Under the pieces are notes generated by a model that saw only the letters and a program-made list of their open reading frames with translations, had not been told where the DNA came from and did not search any database. Shown here piece by piece: positions 1 to 12,125 of a DNA stretch of 64,000 nt. Position 1 is the stretch's first letter; the number at the start of each line of letters is the position of its first letter. Source of the DNA: Riptortus pedestris (lineage: Eukaryota > Arthropoda > Insecta > Hemiptera > Alydidae); contig CM032230.1 in assembly GCA_019009955.1 (NCBI GenBank), forward strand, positions 34,372,501 through 34,436,500. The letters are read 5' to 3'. The position numbers and the translations under genes are program-made.

Positions 1-224
1 GGCAAAGGTCCCGACAAACTAATGATAGTATCTCTGAAGATGTTACTGATTGGATGAACACGGTTGTCAAAAATAAACATTTAATGCAGGAAAACTACAT
101 TTTTCTTTCACCTACGGCAATACATCTTGTGGCAGTTCCTATGCTTTCCTGGACAATAGAACCAAATATTTTCACTTAATAGAGTAAATTAAAGCATATA
201 TTTAATGGGCAGCACTATGGCAGT

Positions 225-327
225 CTTTAATATTAATAATCAGAACACCAAACAGCTGTATTTCGAAAAATCCATTAGACATCTATTAAAGGGAACCAAA
301 CATTAGCTAATAGTAATATGCCCTTAC
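225..327 (+). repeat. Direct repeat, copy 1 of 2
   Basis: This 103-base block starts CTTTAATATTAATAATCAGA and returns at 951-1053 in the same orientation with roughly 80% identity by eye. Both copies end in a stretch reading ACCAAACATTAGCTAAT. No coding potential is seen. The two copies may be an old local duplication or two copies of an unidentified dispersed repeat. Confidence 0.7.
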
Positions 328-539
328 CCATGAATCCATTTTATTCGAAGATTAAATACTAAATTCTTTTCTTTGAGCATTTACTGTATGAGATAAAATG
401 TTTGGTCTGACGTCATCATTTGAGATTTCACATTCTAAAGAACATTATGATTCTTTAATCAACGCGTATTTTAACAGTTCCATGAAAAAATAAAGATAAT
501 ATTGGGTATTCGGGGGCTTTCGGGGAAGAAGGATTTAGA

Positions 540-830
540 GGGAGTATATTGAAAATGTTTCTGATACCAGTCTGATTGAATAATTTTATCATAACCAATG
601 TTGTTGGAATTGTGTTTTGCTGAAACTATCGTTTTAAACATCTACGGAGCTATATGTACGTTTTTGGTTTCAACATTTTGTAAACCCTTCTATTCATCAG
701 ATTTAAACTTTAAGTACCTGAGTCTTCTAAACTTCAAATAACTTTAATTCCTGCTTACTTAGGTTTCTTACTGGGGAAGAAATAGTGTATCATATTCGAG
801 TGCATCGGAAATCTACGCAGCACTTGACAC
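540..830 (+). repeat. Degenerate family A interior (third subfamily)
   Basis: The stretch around 660-790 (TAAACCCTTCTATTCATCAG, then TTAAGTACCTGAGTCTTC) resembles the 3'-interior parts of A-like copies at about 43.43-43.56 and 46.09-46.22 kb. Neither the A head palindrome nor the terminal hairpin is present here. It is an eroded internal fragment; the limits are approximate. Confidence 0.4.
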
Positions 831-950
831 ATTTTGACGCCCTTACTAAAATGAAAGTTCCACAGTATCTCAAACCTGAATTCTATAATATTGATTGATT
901 GACTAATATCCATGAGTCTCTCCTTCCATGGTTTGTTACTGAAAGCCTGT

Positions 951-1053
951 CTTTAATATTAATAATCAGAATTCCAAAGAGCTCTATTTGCAGAAAACCT
1001 TGATACATCGATTAAAGGAAACCAAACATTAGCTAATTGTAATATGACCTTAC
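951..1053 (+). repeat. Direct repeat, copy 2 of 2
   Basis: Second copy of the block at 225-327, about 730 bases downstream and in the same orientation. Differences are scattered substitutions rather than indels, which suggests age. Confidence 0.7.
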
Positions 1054-1380
1054 TAACATCGCCTTCGTGACGTGCATAACGTTTTCAATGAAGGACTCGT
1101 ATATAATAGGAAAATATGAATCAGATAATATTTAATGCGCGAAATGTCTAGTCCAGGTTTGAGTCAGGTCAGGTTTCATAGTTCCATAACAATAGATGGA
1201 GATCTGCTCCTGCACAAAAGCGGTTTGTCAAACTTCTTTCAGCAGATTTTCCAGAGATTTTCGGGAAACTGAAAATCCGAAATACCACCTTAATCAGAGT
1301 AGTACGTGTATATAAACATATAGGTATATATGTATATATACTTAGCTACGTAGCTCCTGTGAGTCAAACGGTATGTATAT

Positions 1381-1424
1381 AATTTTGAACGGACTTCATT
1401 TTCGTCATCTGGGGAAATCTGCTA
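1381..1424 (-). repeat. Family A end fragment
   Basis: The bases AATTTTGAACGGACTTCATT followed closely by GGGGAAATCTGCTAA are the inverse of the A head region. The piece between them, normally about 90 bases, is mostly deleted. A decayed AGCAGATTTTCC-like motif lies just upstream near 1236. Confidence 0.6.
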
Positions 1425-2286
1425 AAAAATTAACAAAATATTTTATTTATCAGATTAGAACTTCTTCACTGGGAACTGAATTTATTTGTCAATTGTAGAG
1501 TCTCACCAATGGTGCCACAAGCCAACACATGACCCTAGAAGACGATGATTGGAAAATCGGCGAAATATCGTGGAATACCACAGAAATGATACCGATGGAG
1601 ATGCGCTGCACTTGACAACTCTAATGTTTTATTGTATTACAAGGAAGATGTGTTTTATTTTCCTATAAACTATCCTTAGTGTACACATAGAATGAAAGCT
1701 TTCAAAATGTCATCCATCTCTTGCATGCTACAGTGGTTATGGAAAATAAAAATATGAAAATGGAATACCTATCTTCTTGGAGAATAAAATGTGTACATTA
1801 TGCGCAATTTAGTAAATGGTAAAATTCCATTAATTTTTTCTTGAGCACATGAGAAGTCATCAATGAACCATAAGCTATCTTAAAAGGTCCTATTTTCTGT
1901 TAGAGGCCACTAACTGTACCTCTTTAGGTCTTAGCTATTCAAGATTTTACTCTTTTAGGAATATCACCCCGAAGATCTCTCCTATTCGGACATATGGCCT
2001 TATAAGCATTTATTTAAAATACTGAATATACTGAAGATATAACGTTAAAGTTTATAAATTATATTCATCATATTGTTTTTCATTTGGGACTTATTAGCGT
2101 GAATTGTGGTTACTTTTGACACTAACTCCCATTAAGAATGATAATAATGCCAAGATACTAAATTAATGGAGGAAACAAACGAGAAAGCATTAATAATTTG
2201 TGTGTTGCTTGTAATTAAATTATTTTCTTTTTGAGAATAAACCAACTTTTTATCTTATAGGCAAATGCACCACCTAGTTCGAAAAA

Positions 2287-3029
2287 GCCCATCACGCAGA
2301 AATGCGTAAACTAAGGAATTTCCTACGTACCGCTTCTGATCTGCCACCGTCTATTGACCGTTTGTACTTATTCGGGTTTCCTAAGGGTGAAAAAAAAAAG
2401 GAAAAAAAAATACAAATATCTCCGTTAATATACTAAATAGAGAGAAATCGTATATAGCGATTCATATAAAACTAAATTTGCAATAAGGATGATTCATACA
2501 ATTTTTTAATCCGAGTTATAAAAACGTGGTTAATTTGAATTTTTTCTCATTCACAAACATACGCACATATTGTATTTTTTTTCTTTCGGTTGGCATTATA
2601 GACCATTAAGATCCTTAGTGATACTCGAAAGATTCGTGATCAGGGTTTTTAACCTAATATATGATCACGTCGACGTAACCCCGTTTTCCAAGGAGGACCT
2701 GGAAAGCATTGTCCCCAGTAGACTGACGAGCCCCATTGTACCCGGAGGGTCTGTGGCCAGTTCATATTGTCAGCAGCCTGCCTGTGGGAGGGACCTAAGA
2801 AAGTCATAATCGTTAGTCATCACAAGGAGCTGTGAGAAGTATTAGTCTATAGACTCCCGCTGATCCATAAGCACTGCGATACTAGCGCGCTCTGTTGACG
2901 TTTTCACGGTCAATTTTGAACCGACTTCATTTTCGTCAGGTAAGGTCGATGGGCGTTTGAGGAAAAGTTTCTCGAATTGCGTTATTCGTACAGCAACAAG
3001 AGCCGATTTCCATTGAGGGGAAAACTGTA
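2287..3029 (-). mobile_element. Family A copy, split by a 360-base foreign block
   Basis: The left part (2287-2545) carries the inverse A tail (CATCACGCAG, then GCGTAAACTAAG) and the usual interior. The right part (2912-3029) resumes at AATTTTGAACCGACTTCATT and ends in a decayed head. The block 2546-2911 between them has no A similarity and contains an open frame (2570-2809) that I do not recognise. The TA core of this copy is gone. Confidence 0.6.
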
Positions 3030-3860
3030 AAATATAGATTGTTATTGTATAAGGCTTAATACCATAAAGTCGACGTTATGAAATAACTTATTGTACGTGA
3101 CTCAAGTAACTTTATGGTTTTATTTATCTCTCTTCTAGCCTTAACCGCGCAAAGCCGTTCCTTAATAGAAATGTGGAGTATGTTTTTCATATGGTTTCAA
3201 TGGCTCTTGATTTTAAAACATTAAAAACCAAACAAATAAAACAATTTAGCACAAAATACACAATTCAATTATGTGAAAAAAGTGAAAATTCAATAATTGA
3301 AAACATGAAGCAGTTTTATTAGGAAGAATCATTGCTGAATGTAATAATAATAGAGCAGAAGTTAGACTCTTCACAAAATACAATATAATCGATTAGAAGC
3401 AACAGAAAGATGGATTATTCGGAAAATAAAGATGGCAAGACGGGCTTAAAAGAAATCAAGTGTTGCAGTTTAAATGAGCTAAGAAAAAATAAAACTTCAT
3501 CAAGGCCATGGAGAAATTCAGTCCGAAGATTAGAGGTAGTGTCGCATGGCATACCGATTTCATGGCAGAAGTATTTGATGTTAAGACGAATAGGAGTATT
3601 GGGAAAGGGTGGCTCAAGAAGTATTTTATTTAAAGCATTTCATAAATTTCGGTGATTAGAATAATTTGAAAGTCCAGCATCCGAACGAAAGCAATGCTTG
3701 CAAGGGTCCAACGTATGGAGCGTTGAAAGCCCAGATTTATTAATTTATACAAAGGAACTCCGAGAATGTTGATATATATATATTGTTATAACTGAGTTGA
3801 AAATTCCAGATTAGTCGGTTCTGTTATTTCGATGTTATAATATAAAGGAAAGGTGACACC
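3030..3860. other. No gene recognised
   Basis: AT-rich sequence with short open frames only, the longest being 3410-3655 on the plus strand. That product is basic and has no motif I recognise. A short TA run lies near 3772. Confidence 0.5.
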
Positions 3861-3861
3861 C

Positions 3862-4035
3862 AGGTCAGGTGAATTAAAGCGTTGGCTTTTGTCTCATATG
3901 GTAAACCTTGAATGGCTAGTTCAATACCCGCCTGGGCAATAGGAATATATTTAGTTACGAACTCTTTAAGTAAAATCCTGAGTCCCACCCTGACTAGAAA
4001 AGGAAGGTAACCTACAGGTATCTACAGATAACCCA
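3862..4035 (+). mobile_element. tRNA-derived SINE, plus-strand copy
   Basis: Bases 3869-3885 (GGTGAATTAAAGCGTTGG region) look like the D-arm/A-box part of a tRNA. CTCATATGG follows as an anticodon-loop-like segment, and GGCTAGTTCAATACC (about 3914-3928) matches a B box. The order and spacing fit an RNA polymerase III promoter of tRNA origin. The 3' body (AGGTAACCTACAGGTATC) matches the copy at 22.24-22.41 kb. It is degenerate and not a functional tRNA. The anticodon-like CAT hints at a tRNA-Met ancestor, but that is weak. Confidence 0.65.
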
Positions 4036-4738
4036 TTCCAAAATAGTCCTGAATAATATAACTTTAATGAAAAGATATAAAATCCTAAGGAGGACTAAAA
4101 TATATTTTGTTCACAATCAGTGCTATTTCGGGACTCGAGTCAAGAAAGAAATACTCTAAATTTAGTAGGCCTTCTCGCATGGTAAAAAGCTGTGTGTGAA
4201 TAAGAACATAATTTTTGAGAGGTTTTTTTCCTGGTTTCTTGTGATAAATACCAACGTAACAGGCAATGATAAGGGAAAATGCCTGGAATTCCACAGCGAA
4301 TTACAAATAATTAATTAATTATATTGATATGTAGATGGAGGGGGGATAAATGTAGATTTGCGAGTGAGGGGGGCCCTGGAGATATTTGGGCAAGTTCGTG
4401 CTGACTGTGGAGAGATATAAAAAGAAAAAGGCCACCAGGGAGCCGTCACCCTTATCTCTGCCATTAGCGACTGCTGGACACGCCACCCGATCCGGTCCAC
4501 TCTCTAGCCATTCCCTGTCAACCACCTCTGGCTACTTATGTTGATGATGTACTACTAGCAACACATAGGATAAAGGGTAATACAGAGAGAACATCAACAA
4601 GGAAAACTATGTTGAAAAGGAATAGAGTATCTGCTAAATCAATTTGGAATGGAGAAATATCTAACCATTCTATGCTCGGATAATGATACTGGCACACCTG
4701 GTTAGTTATCTGTATTTTAAATAAAAGTCCATTAAAAA
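4036..4738. other. No gene recognised
   Basis: Overlapping short minus-strand frames occur between 4085 and 4751, all of low complexity or without recognisable motifs. Nothing structural stands out. Confidence 0.5.
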
Positions 4739-5336
4739 GCAGGGACTGCATAAATTAAGCAGATTTCCCATGTTAAGTTGTACAATAGAGGAATTTCACG
4801 AGAGCCGATCAGTTAAGGAAACGGCCGACGGAAACAAACGACTAGACCCGAAGTTAGCCGATCTCATCTCGTTAGCCGTACACACTTAATAAAAATGCAA
4901 ATATCTCGGTTAATATTTAAGATAGAGAATAAATCTATGTAACAATATTTATAGTAACTTTAATTTGCAATAAAATTGGTTCTATAAAATTTTTCGATCC
5001 GACGTATAGTAACGGAGATATTTCGCATTTTTGAAAATCCCCTTCTAAATCCCTCCTCCCATTGGTCCGATAACAGCCATCAACGAAGTTGATCTGTCTT
5101 TTTACATAAAACGTTTAAATATCGAGTTTGGTAACGATCAAACAAAAATTGCGACTGCTAGAGCGTAAACAGACAAATATATATATATATATATATATAT
5201 ATCTTTAGAGAAGTTTGAACGGACCTCATTTTCGTCATCTCCTGGATATAATCGATGAACATTTGAAGGAAATTTTCGAAAATCGCGTCATGAGTACGAC
5301 CTCAATAGCTGAATTTCCCTTAATGGAAATCTGATA
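4739..5336 (-). mobile_element. Family A (HINE-like) copy, first of a tandem pair
   Basis: Read on the minus strand it has the decayed head (inverse of ATTTCCCTTAATGGAAATCT near 5310-5332), GACGAAAATGAGGTCCGTTC, a TA core (5176-5202), the block GATCGTTACCAAACTCGATA, and the tail subterminal repeat GGGAAATCTGCTTAATTTAT. The terminal hairpin is damaged (GCAGGGACTGCATA). No protein is encoded. It is followed 70 bases later by a second copy in the same orientation. Confidence 0.8.
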
Positions 5337-5403
5337 AAATAGGATAAAATGGTAAATACGATATAGAATGTTGTAGACGTTTAACAGGCAAATTATACCA
5401 AAC

Positions 5404-5968
5404 GTCCGTCACGCAGGGGCTGCGTAAACTAAGCAGATTTCCCACGTGAAGTTTTACAATAGCGAAATTACACGAGAGTCAAGCAGTTAAGGAAACGGCC
5501 GTACTAGCTTTTGGCGGGATAGTCACTCGTGAATTAGCCGCCCAGATTTAATAAAAATGCAAATATCTCGGTTAATATTCAAGATAGAGAATAAATGTAT
5601 ATAACAATATGTATAATAAATTTAATTTGCAATAAGATTGATTCTGTACACTTTTTCGATCCGACGTATAGTAACGGAGATATTTTGAATTTTCAAAAAT
5701 CCACCCCTGTAAACCCCCCCTCCCACTGGTCCGATTTCAGCCGTTAACGAACTTGATCTTTCTTTTTACATAAAACGACTAAATATCGAGTTTGGTAACG
5801 ATCAAACAAAAATTGCGACCGCTAGAGTGGTAACAGACAAATATATATATACAGTTTTGAACGGACCTCATTTTCGACATCTACTAGATAGGATCGATGG
5901 ACATTTGAAGAAAATTCCGTCATGAGTGCAACCTCAATAGCTGATTTCCCTTAAGGGAAATCTGCTAA
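5404..5968 (-). mobile_element. Family A (HINE-like) copy, near complete
   Basis: About 565 bases. The plus strand begins GTCCGTCACGCAGGGGCTGC, continues through the subterminal repeat AGCAGATTTCCC, and ends with the palindrome TTTCCCTTAAGGGAAA and CTGCTA. The TA core is very short here (about 5841-5850). This copy shows the basic plan best: head palindrome, TA core, inverted subterminal repeat, GC hairpin. No clear target duplication is seen. Confidence 0.85.
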
Positions 5969-5972
5969 ATGC

Positions 5973-8900
5973 AGGCAAAGTTCCTAGTCATGTTAATAGA
6001 ATTTTTATGGCAAATTGAATATAATTTACTACTGACTGATATGATTTCAGCACTTTTAAGCGACTATTGAATGGAGAATGAATGTGTATGATACTACATT
6101 AGAAATTAATACGTTGTCTTGCAATGTAGGTTCGATGAAAATTCCATGACAGTATTAAAACAGTTTTTTTTTTAAATTTGTGGAGGTTTTTCATGTTCTA
6201 TGCTATTTCTGCTCCTAGTCTGTTCAAATGTGCTCTTAAGTCAGAGGATGCAATACTTGAATCCTTCCGGGAAAGCTGGGTGGTAGAGGAACAAATCAAT
6301 CTGGATGTATAGAAAAGGCACGTTGGTCGCTCGATAGCTGCGGTTCAAGCTACTACTCTCTAGAGCTATTTGCAGGCACTTAAGATGTTGATGTTGCTCT
6401 GAAAGTGCACACTGCCTTAATAAATGCTATTGTGGGGGGAAACATTACAATTACTTAGATCCAGAACAATACTTGACTTAACACTGTATTATTGTTTGAT
6501 TTCATTAGCACAAAAGAAGAAAGTACGACTTTGCTCGCAGGAAGCTCTGAACAGGAATGTCAGAGCCAGAATCACAGTTTCGGCCATTCGGCGTAGTGTC
6601 TGTTTAGAAGAGCAGTACTAATTTCAAAGTAATGAGATTCCTAATAAGAAGGGCACTATGCCCTTTTTTTGTGAGTGTACAATTTTAGTAGTTAAAGATA
6701 CTATACATGCACTAATAATGTTGAATACCCACTCCATGTCTACAATGTCAACGTCTGGGCATAGCTAAGTGGAAGCCAATTGTAATGCAAAGTTAAGCAT
6801 CGTAGCAATGGCTCTGACACTAATCCATTGTTATTAAATTACAGATTAATCCTCTTTCGTACACAATGGTCCTGGACTCGCTGTATTCTGGTACCGTTGC
6901 CAATCTAAAACAACACAGTATTTCGTAAAAAAATGAAACATAAAAGTATCCTCCGCTTGAAATATAAATATAATTTTGTTCTATTTCGTTTCTAATGAAA
7001 TCTGCCTGAAACTTATATTACAAGATCATGGGGGAAACAGAGCTCTTTTTCTTTAAAGGTACATGTTTGGGGCTACTGGCACTCAACCTGTAAAGCTTAA
7101 TGATATTTGGAGCCATTATTAGGATAACGACCTTTTAAGATATGGTTTAAAAAAAAGTATTGTACCTTTACGAGAGTTTTATCGCTACCATCGAGATAAA
7201 CGTAATAATCTTGTTTACTTATAATGAGAATAGCTCATCAGGAAAGCCTCACATGATCAATCCGCCCCTTGTTTGGTTTGGTAACGAGTGAAAAAAATAT
7301 ATTCAAAATAATTACAAGTTGTGGTTTATCGGACACAGTTCCAGATGATGTGTTCTGGAGAAAGGTAGAGGCTGACCTTTATTTTAGGCGATCAGCCGCC
7401 TCCGTCCGCCCTGTTATTAAAACCAGTTAAGATATAATTCCCTAGAAGGGGCACGAAAGGCTAGAGATGTGATCGTCCAATGGGAGTAGAGTCGTGAGCC
7501 AAGAGCAGCCAATCGGCTCTGAGACCACGCCCTCGACGGCAGTCTGTGGAAACTGCAAAACTACCCTGTGGGAAAAAGTTGTGGTTGGCGAGCAGATAGA
7601 TGTAGCGACCCCGGTTTCGTTCCACATAGCTCCGGGCGACTCGGGGTTGCAAAAGCTCGTGAAAATCCCCTACTCCGATCGAAGGCTAAGCCAGATTTGA
7701 AAGTCGTTTCTAGTTACATTAGTCCTTGACAGAATCATGCCTGTGTGTTGCATATGGACTATGGATCCCCCTAACCTTTTATATACCTTCCGGGCTATCG
7801 AAACCTGGTGTGAATATATCATCTGTGTCTGTAGGAATAACACATGCTCCACAAACAATGTCCTCCTGCAGATTTTACTAAACCATTTGTCACCTGGATC
7901 TATGAATGTTTTAGGACGGTTTTAAAGTAGCAATCAACAAAATACCAGTATATTTTTGATAGATTTAGTTGGAAAACATGAAGACCATCAAAAATAAAGT
8001 TCACTAACTCCCATACTTACGTGGACCCACGCCCATCTGCAGTTTATCCACGAACTGAGAAAGCACAACTACAATGTTGATGGCAACTATATCAGACGCA
8101 TTTCAGTTCAGTTAAGTACAAATATGGAGGATATTGCAGTACTTCCTTTGAAAGAGGACACTACTGAAGTAAACTTATCGGGAAAAAACAACCTTAGATA
8201 TTAAGCTGAATAATATCGCGTTAGCCATGTTCCTCGTCAAGGCTAGTTCTTTTCTTGATATACAGTAGATGTGCATTCCTTTTGAGAGGAATAGAGACTG
8301 AGAACAGAAACTGCGATACAGTTTGCCAGTAAACATGCAGGAAGGTTCATGGGAATTGACTGTTACATCTGAAACTCTTATAGGACACAAGCGTTTTCCT
8401 CCCTCAATGTAGTGGCGTACAATCTGTAGCTATTTTCCTCGAAATGCGTAGGTACTCGTATTATGTTAGGGAATGTAAAACCCATAAGTCTTTCTTTTAT
8501 TAGAAATGAAATATTGAAAAGGTATAACAACAATCCTCACTCAGAAGCAAACCAGGTGCTTCCACAATTTGTATATATTTCAGTTCGGGAAATCCCTCAT
8601 GTGTCAAGGTACGTTAACAGCAAACTGAAATGTAGGGGTGTGAGAGGCAGGAATGAAAAGAAAAAGATCCAACAAAACTTTTCAGTTATTAGATTGATAC
8701 GTTGAATCTTGTTGTAATCTGGAACTACCCCATACGTTGACATTTTAAATGGTAGATATTTTACATCCCAAGTCTTGGTTCATATCTTTTTGGTGTTATG
8801 AATAGTTCGTTTTCTTAATTTTTAATTTATTCAGCCTTTACATTCGCCTATTTATGGAATTTAAATTTCCTCCCATCATCCATTGCTACTCCCACGTGAT

Positions 8901-10845
8901 GCCTGACTACATTTTGAATATCCGGGACCTCCTCCTACACGAGCTTTTCAGCATTCGACGGAAATCAAATTTGCACAATATATCTTTAGAGCTATTTTCA
9001 TTCTACAAATTTACCTTTATATTTTCTTAATAGCCCTATTCCAAATTGCTGAGCGCATATTCCTATGTGTCAACGAATCGAAGAATGATGTTACAATCAG
9101 ATGGCCAAACTATTGCTTTGTTCTTGGTTTACACCTGTCCTCTTCAAAGTACTCTCTTTTCCTCAAGATCTTCTACTTCTGTACTTCTTTCATCGGATTC
9201 TTTCAATTCTATTGATAATTTGTTTGGCCTGTGCTGAAGTAAACGGTATAAAAGGAAAGCAATCACTTTGTCTCAGCCCTCCGTATCTGCAGTTCGGTTT
9301 TCATCTTTTCACTTCCGCGACAATATCTCTGGTTTATCAAATATCTTCTACACCTTGGAGTGGCTGAGATCACGATCCTGTTTTTTTTCTTCTTTTTTTC
9401 TAAAAGTTATATAAGAAACTGTGTACTTATCTTTAGGTTCCTTGTCTTCATTTATAGAATAGAGAACTTGAGTTTTCTTCATTCACTTTTCAGCTCTCCG
9501 GCGGGGGTTCATGTATTAACCATTTCTTGAACAGACGCCATTCTTGTACTCATTCTCCCGTAGGATCTATATAATCTTCCACAGTGTTTTTGTCCTCAGC
9601 TAAATAATCGTAAACTATTTGCCAATTCCATATCACTACTTAATGATTGGGTTAAACGTTATCCTAATATTTGATTTCATGCATAATTCTCTTTAGCTTT
9701 TTTTTCAGACTGAGTAATTCAAATAACTTGTTTGAATTAATTACTATCAATGAGTTATAGATGTGTATATGCTCACGTGTGCGCTCTTGTGTGTGTGTGT
9801 TTGTGTGTGTGTGTTTTAAATATGCTACTCCACTGCTAAATCATTTTGATTATTCTCCCATTACCTATTCATAGCTTTATCTCCTCGACATTCATGAAAA
9901 AAATTGTTATTAATACAAAATTCGTAGCACATATTAATAAAAATTTTCAGGACTCCGATACTATTTGAAAAGGAAAATAAATTTGGCTCTGCCCCAAAAA
10001 TCTTGACGAGAAGTCGTAGGATCAGAAAACACTTTGAGCCCAAGCCGAAATGTTTAAACAAAATTTTACGTTTCTCGTAATAGATAACATGTTATTTTAC
10101 CTCATGAGGAAAGAAAATAATGTTTTTAAAAGAACTAACTAAAGACAGTGACTTATTTGTTAAAACTTTCTTTTAAAAAAATTATAGAGAAATCTTTAGC
10201 GAGCTGTGTTTAGACTGAATGGTAATTAATTACATATGACTTAAAAAATAAATAATAGTATTAATATAATCGTAGAAACGAACAGGCGCCATACAAATAT
10301 TTAAAAGTAAAAATATCACTGATATAAATCGATTCCAAACTTTTCACAGTCTGATATTAAATAAAAAATGGTTATGAATTAAATCAATAGAGGGTACATA
10401 AAATATAAATCCAATTTAGTAGTAAATAATAGAGGGTTAGATAGGTGTGAATGTGTTAATTAAGGGAAATATAATAGGGCTATACAAAGACTGGCTTAGC
10501 TCTATTGAAAACTAACGATAGCAGTTTAACCTTTTAGCAGAGAAACCTTTAGCTTATTTGCATTTGGCTTGATAACGAACAGACCTGTTGTAGTAAATAG
10601 CAATATTGTTCAAGTGCTCCTTCTTATCTTAGAAAAAAAAATCTCGCCATATATCTAATTATACTATTATTTATTAAAAATAAAATAAATATAGAGGCCC
10701 ACTCACGCAAATGGGAAAACTTATTCATTTTTTATAGCTAGAATTTATTGTTTTGAGAATGTTGTGGAGGGGCCCCATGGACCTTCTCTAACAACTTGCC
10801 TTCTGTGGAGCCGTTTTCCTCGGCTCTGAGTAGCAACTAACTTAT
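5973..10845. other. Long stretch without recognised genes or family A/R repeats
   Basis: About 4.9 kb with only short open frames. A more GC-rich island lies at 7440-7700 and contains overlapping frames on both strands (7494-7700 plus; 7442-7652 minus), none recognisable. A plus-strand frame at 9101-9367 gives a hydrophobic product of unclear meaning. A GT-rich microsatellite is at about 9788-9815. This may be low-copy intergenic or intronic DNA. Confidence 0.5.
9788..9815 (+). repeat. (GT)n microsatellite, interrupted
   Basis: A short GT tract with one TTT interruption, preceded by TGCTCACGTGTGCGCTCTTG. Confidence 0.8.
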
Positions 10846-10849
10846 AAAA

Positions 10850-10920
10850 GTCCGTCACGCAGGGGCTGCGTAAACTAAGCAGATTTCCCACTTCCAGTTT
10901 TACAATAGAGAAATCTACAA
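10850..10920 (-). repeat. Family A solo tail end
   Basis: GTCCGTCACGCAGGGGCTGC, GTAAACTAAGCAGATTTCCC and ACAATAGAGAAATCTAC are the inverse of the A tail with its GC hairpin intact. The rest of the element is absent, so about 70 bases of one end stand alone. Confidence 0.8.
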
Positions 10921-11300
10921 GTAACACTTAAGATCACCAAACATTCTTTCAAAAGAATAGGCAGTGTCAGATCCGTAGTTTCCATCACGTTGGAAATTTG
11001 CTTAGTTAAAGTTAAATAATTGCTTAATAATTATTGAGGTGGTGATGATAATAATAAAAATAATTTGGAAAAGGATTATAAATACGTAATTCACTCAGCT
11101 TTTCAGTAAATATGGATTAAAAGTATTACAAAAAACCTCCTCACCCTCTAAAATTGGTGATTACCAAAGCTACATATAGAAAAATAACTTAGATATTCTA
11201 AAATCACCAAAAAAAGTTTGTCTGAATAGTCAATGATTTTAAAGAAATTAAATGTACCAAATTTTGTTAAAATTTTATTATATTATAATTTTGAACCGAC

Positions 11301-11700
11301 ATTCTCCTGAAGTCCTTGTGCAAGGACCAGTGATTTTGCGGCCATGTTGAACCCAGGGTTACAGTGTTAGAAACAAAGTAATTGCTAGAAAGTGTAGTCA
11401 ATACATTTAAACAAACTTATCATGAGACATTACACCAATAACACTAACGATGAATGAATGGTAGTTACCCTTCAACAGCAATGCCAGTAAGTTCATCCAT
11501 GGTTGAAATGAGGTCAAATGTTATGTAGGATTCACAAACTAAAACACTAAAGCTATCCAAACAGCAATAAGTGCAGTGAAGCACAGAACCTGCAGATGGG
11601 AATACAGGTGCCGCACACTACAAGAGACACTTTGAAACATCACAATCCCTTTGTTTCTCCCAATATGTCTGAGGTCCTTGCATAAGGACTTCAGGAGAAT
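11301..11700. mobile_element. 400-base MITE-like element with palindromic terminal repeats
   Basis: The left end ATTCTCCTGAAGTCCTTGTG (11301-11328) is matched by its near-perfect inverse at 11673-11700 (ending AAGGACTTCAGGAGAAT). Each terminal repeat contains a small palindrome, GTCCTTGTGCAAGGAC on the left. The interior has no coding frame. It separates a TTTTGAACCGAC piece of an A copy from an A tail-head junction, so it appears to sit within A-family DNA. A target duplication is not clear. The superfamily is not assigned. Confidence 0.7.
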
Positions 11701-11862
11701 CTGGGTTAGCCCCTGCGAGACGGACGTTTTACAGATTTCTCTCAGGGAAAATGAGCTCTTGATGTTGTACTCATAACATATTTTCGAAATCTTTCCTCAA
11801 ATGCCCATTGATCCTACTTATGAGATAACGAAAATGATGCTTGTTAAACAATTGCCCCTTCT
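11701..11862 (+). repeat. Family A tail-to-head junction
   Basis: A damaged A tail (AGCCCCTGCGAGACGGAC, 11707-11724 region) is followed after GTTTT by a damaged A head (ACAGATTTCTCTCAGGGAAA) and its downstream block (TTGTACTCATAAC, CCCATTGATCCTAC). Two A copies in the same orientation therefore abut, as in a tandem array. The second copy breaks off near 11862. Confidence 0.65.
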
Positions 11863-11955
11863 TTTCAGCAGAACAGTAGAGATTGACATGTTCAGTAAGA
11901 AAAAAAACATCATGGAACCAAAATTCAAGATCATTTAAAACATACCTCTGTTTTG

Positions 11956-12067
11956 GCAGATTTCCCTTGAGGGAAATCAGCTATTGAGGTCGTACTAACA
12001 ATTTTTCCTATTTCCTCAAAAGTCCATCGCTCCAACCTAGGAGATAGCAAAAATGAGGTCCGTTCAA

Positions 12068-12125
<58 letters not shown>

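Noticed and set aside
3862..3935. Functional tRNA gene
   Set aside because: A- and B-box-like segments are present, but the acceptor stem and a clean cloverleaf are not, and further copies exist. It is a SINE.
5404..5968. Family A as a canonical Helitron (TC start, CTRR end)
   Set aside because: Read on the plus strand this copy starts TC and ends near CTAA after a hairpin, which tempts this call. Flanks are not A-T, and the subterminal inverted repeats and T-T context fit Helentron-type elements better.
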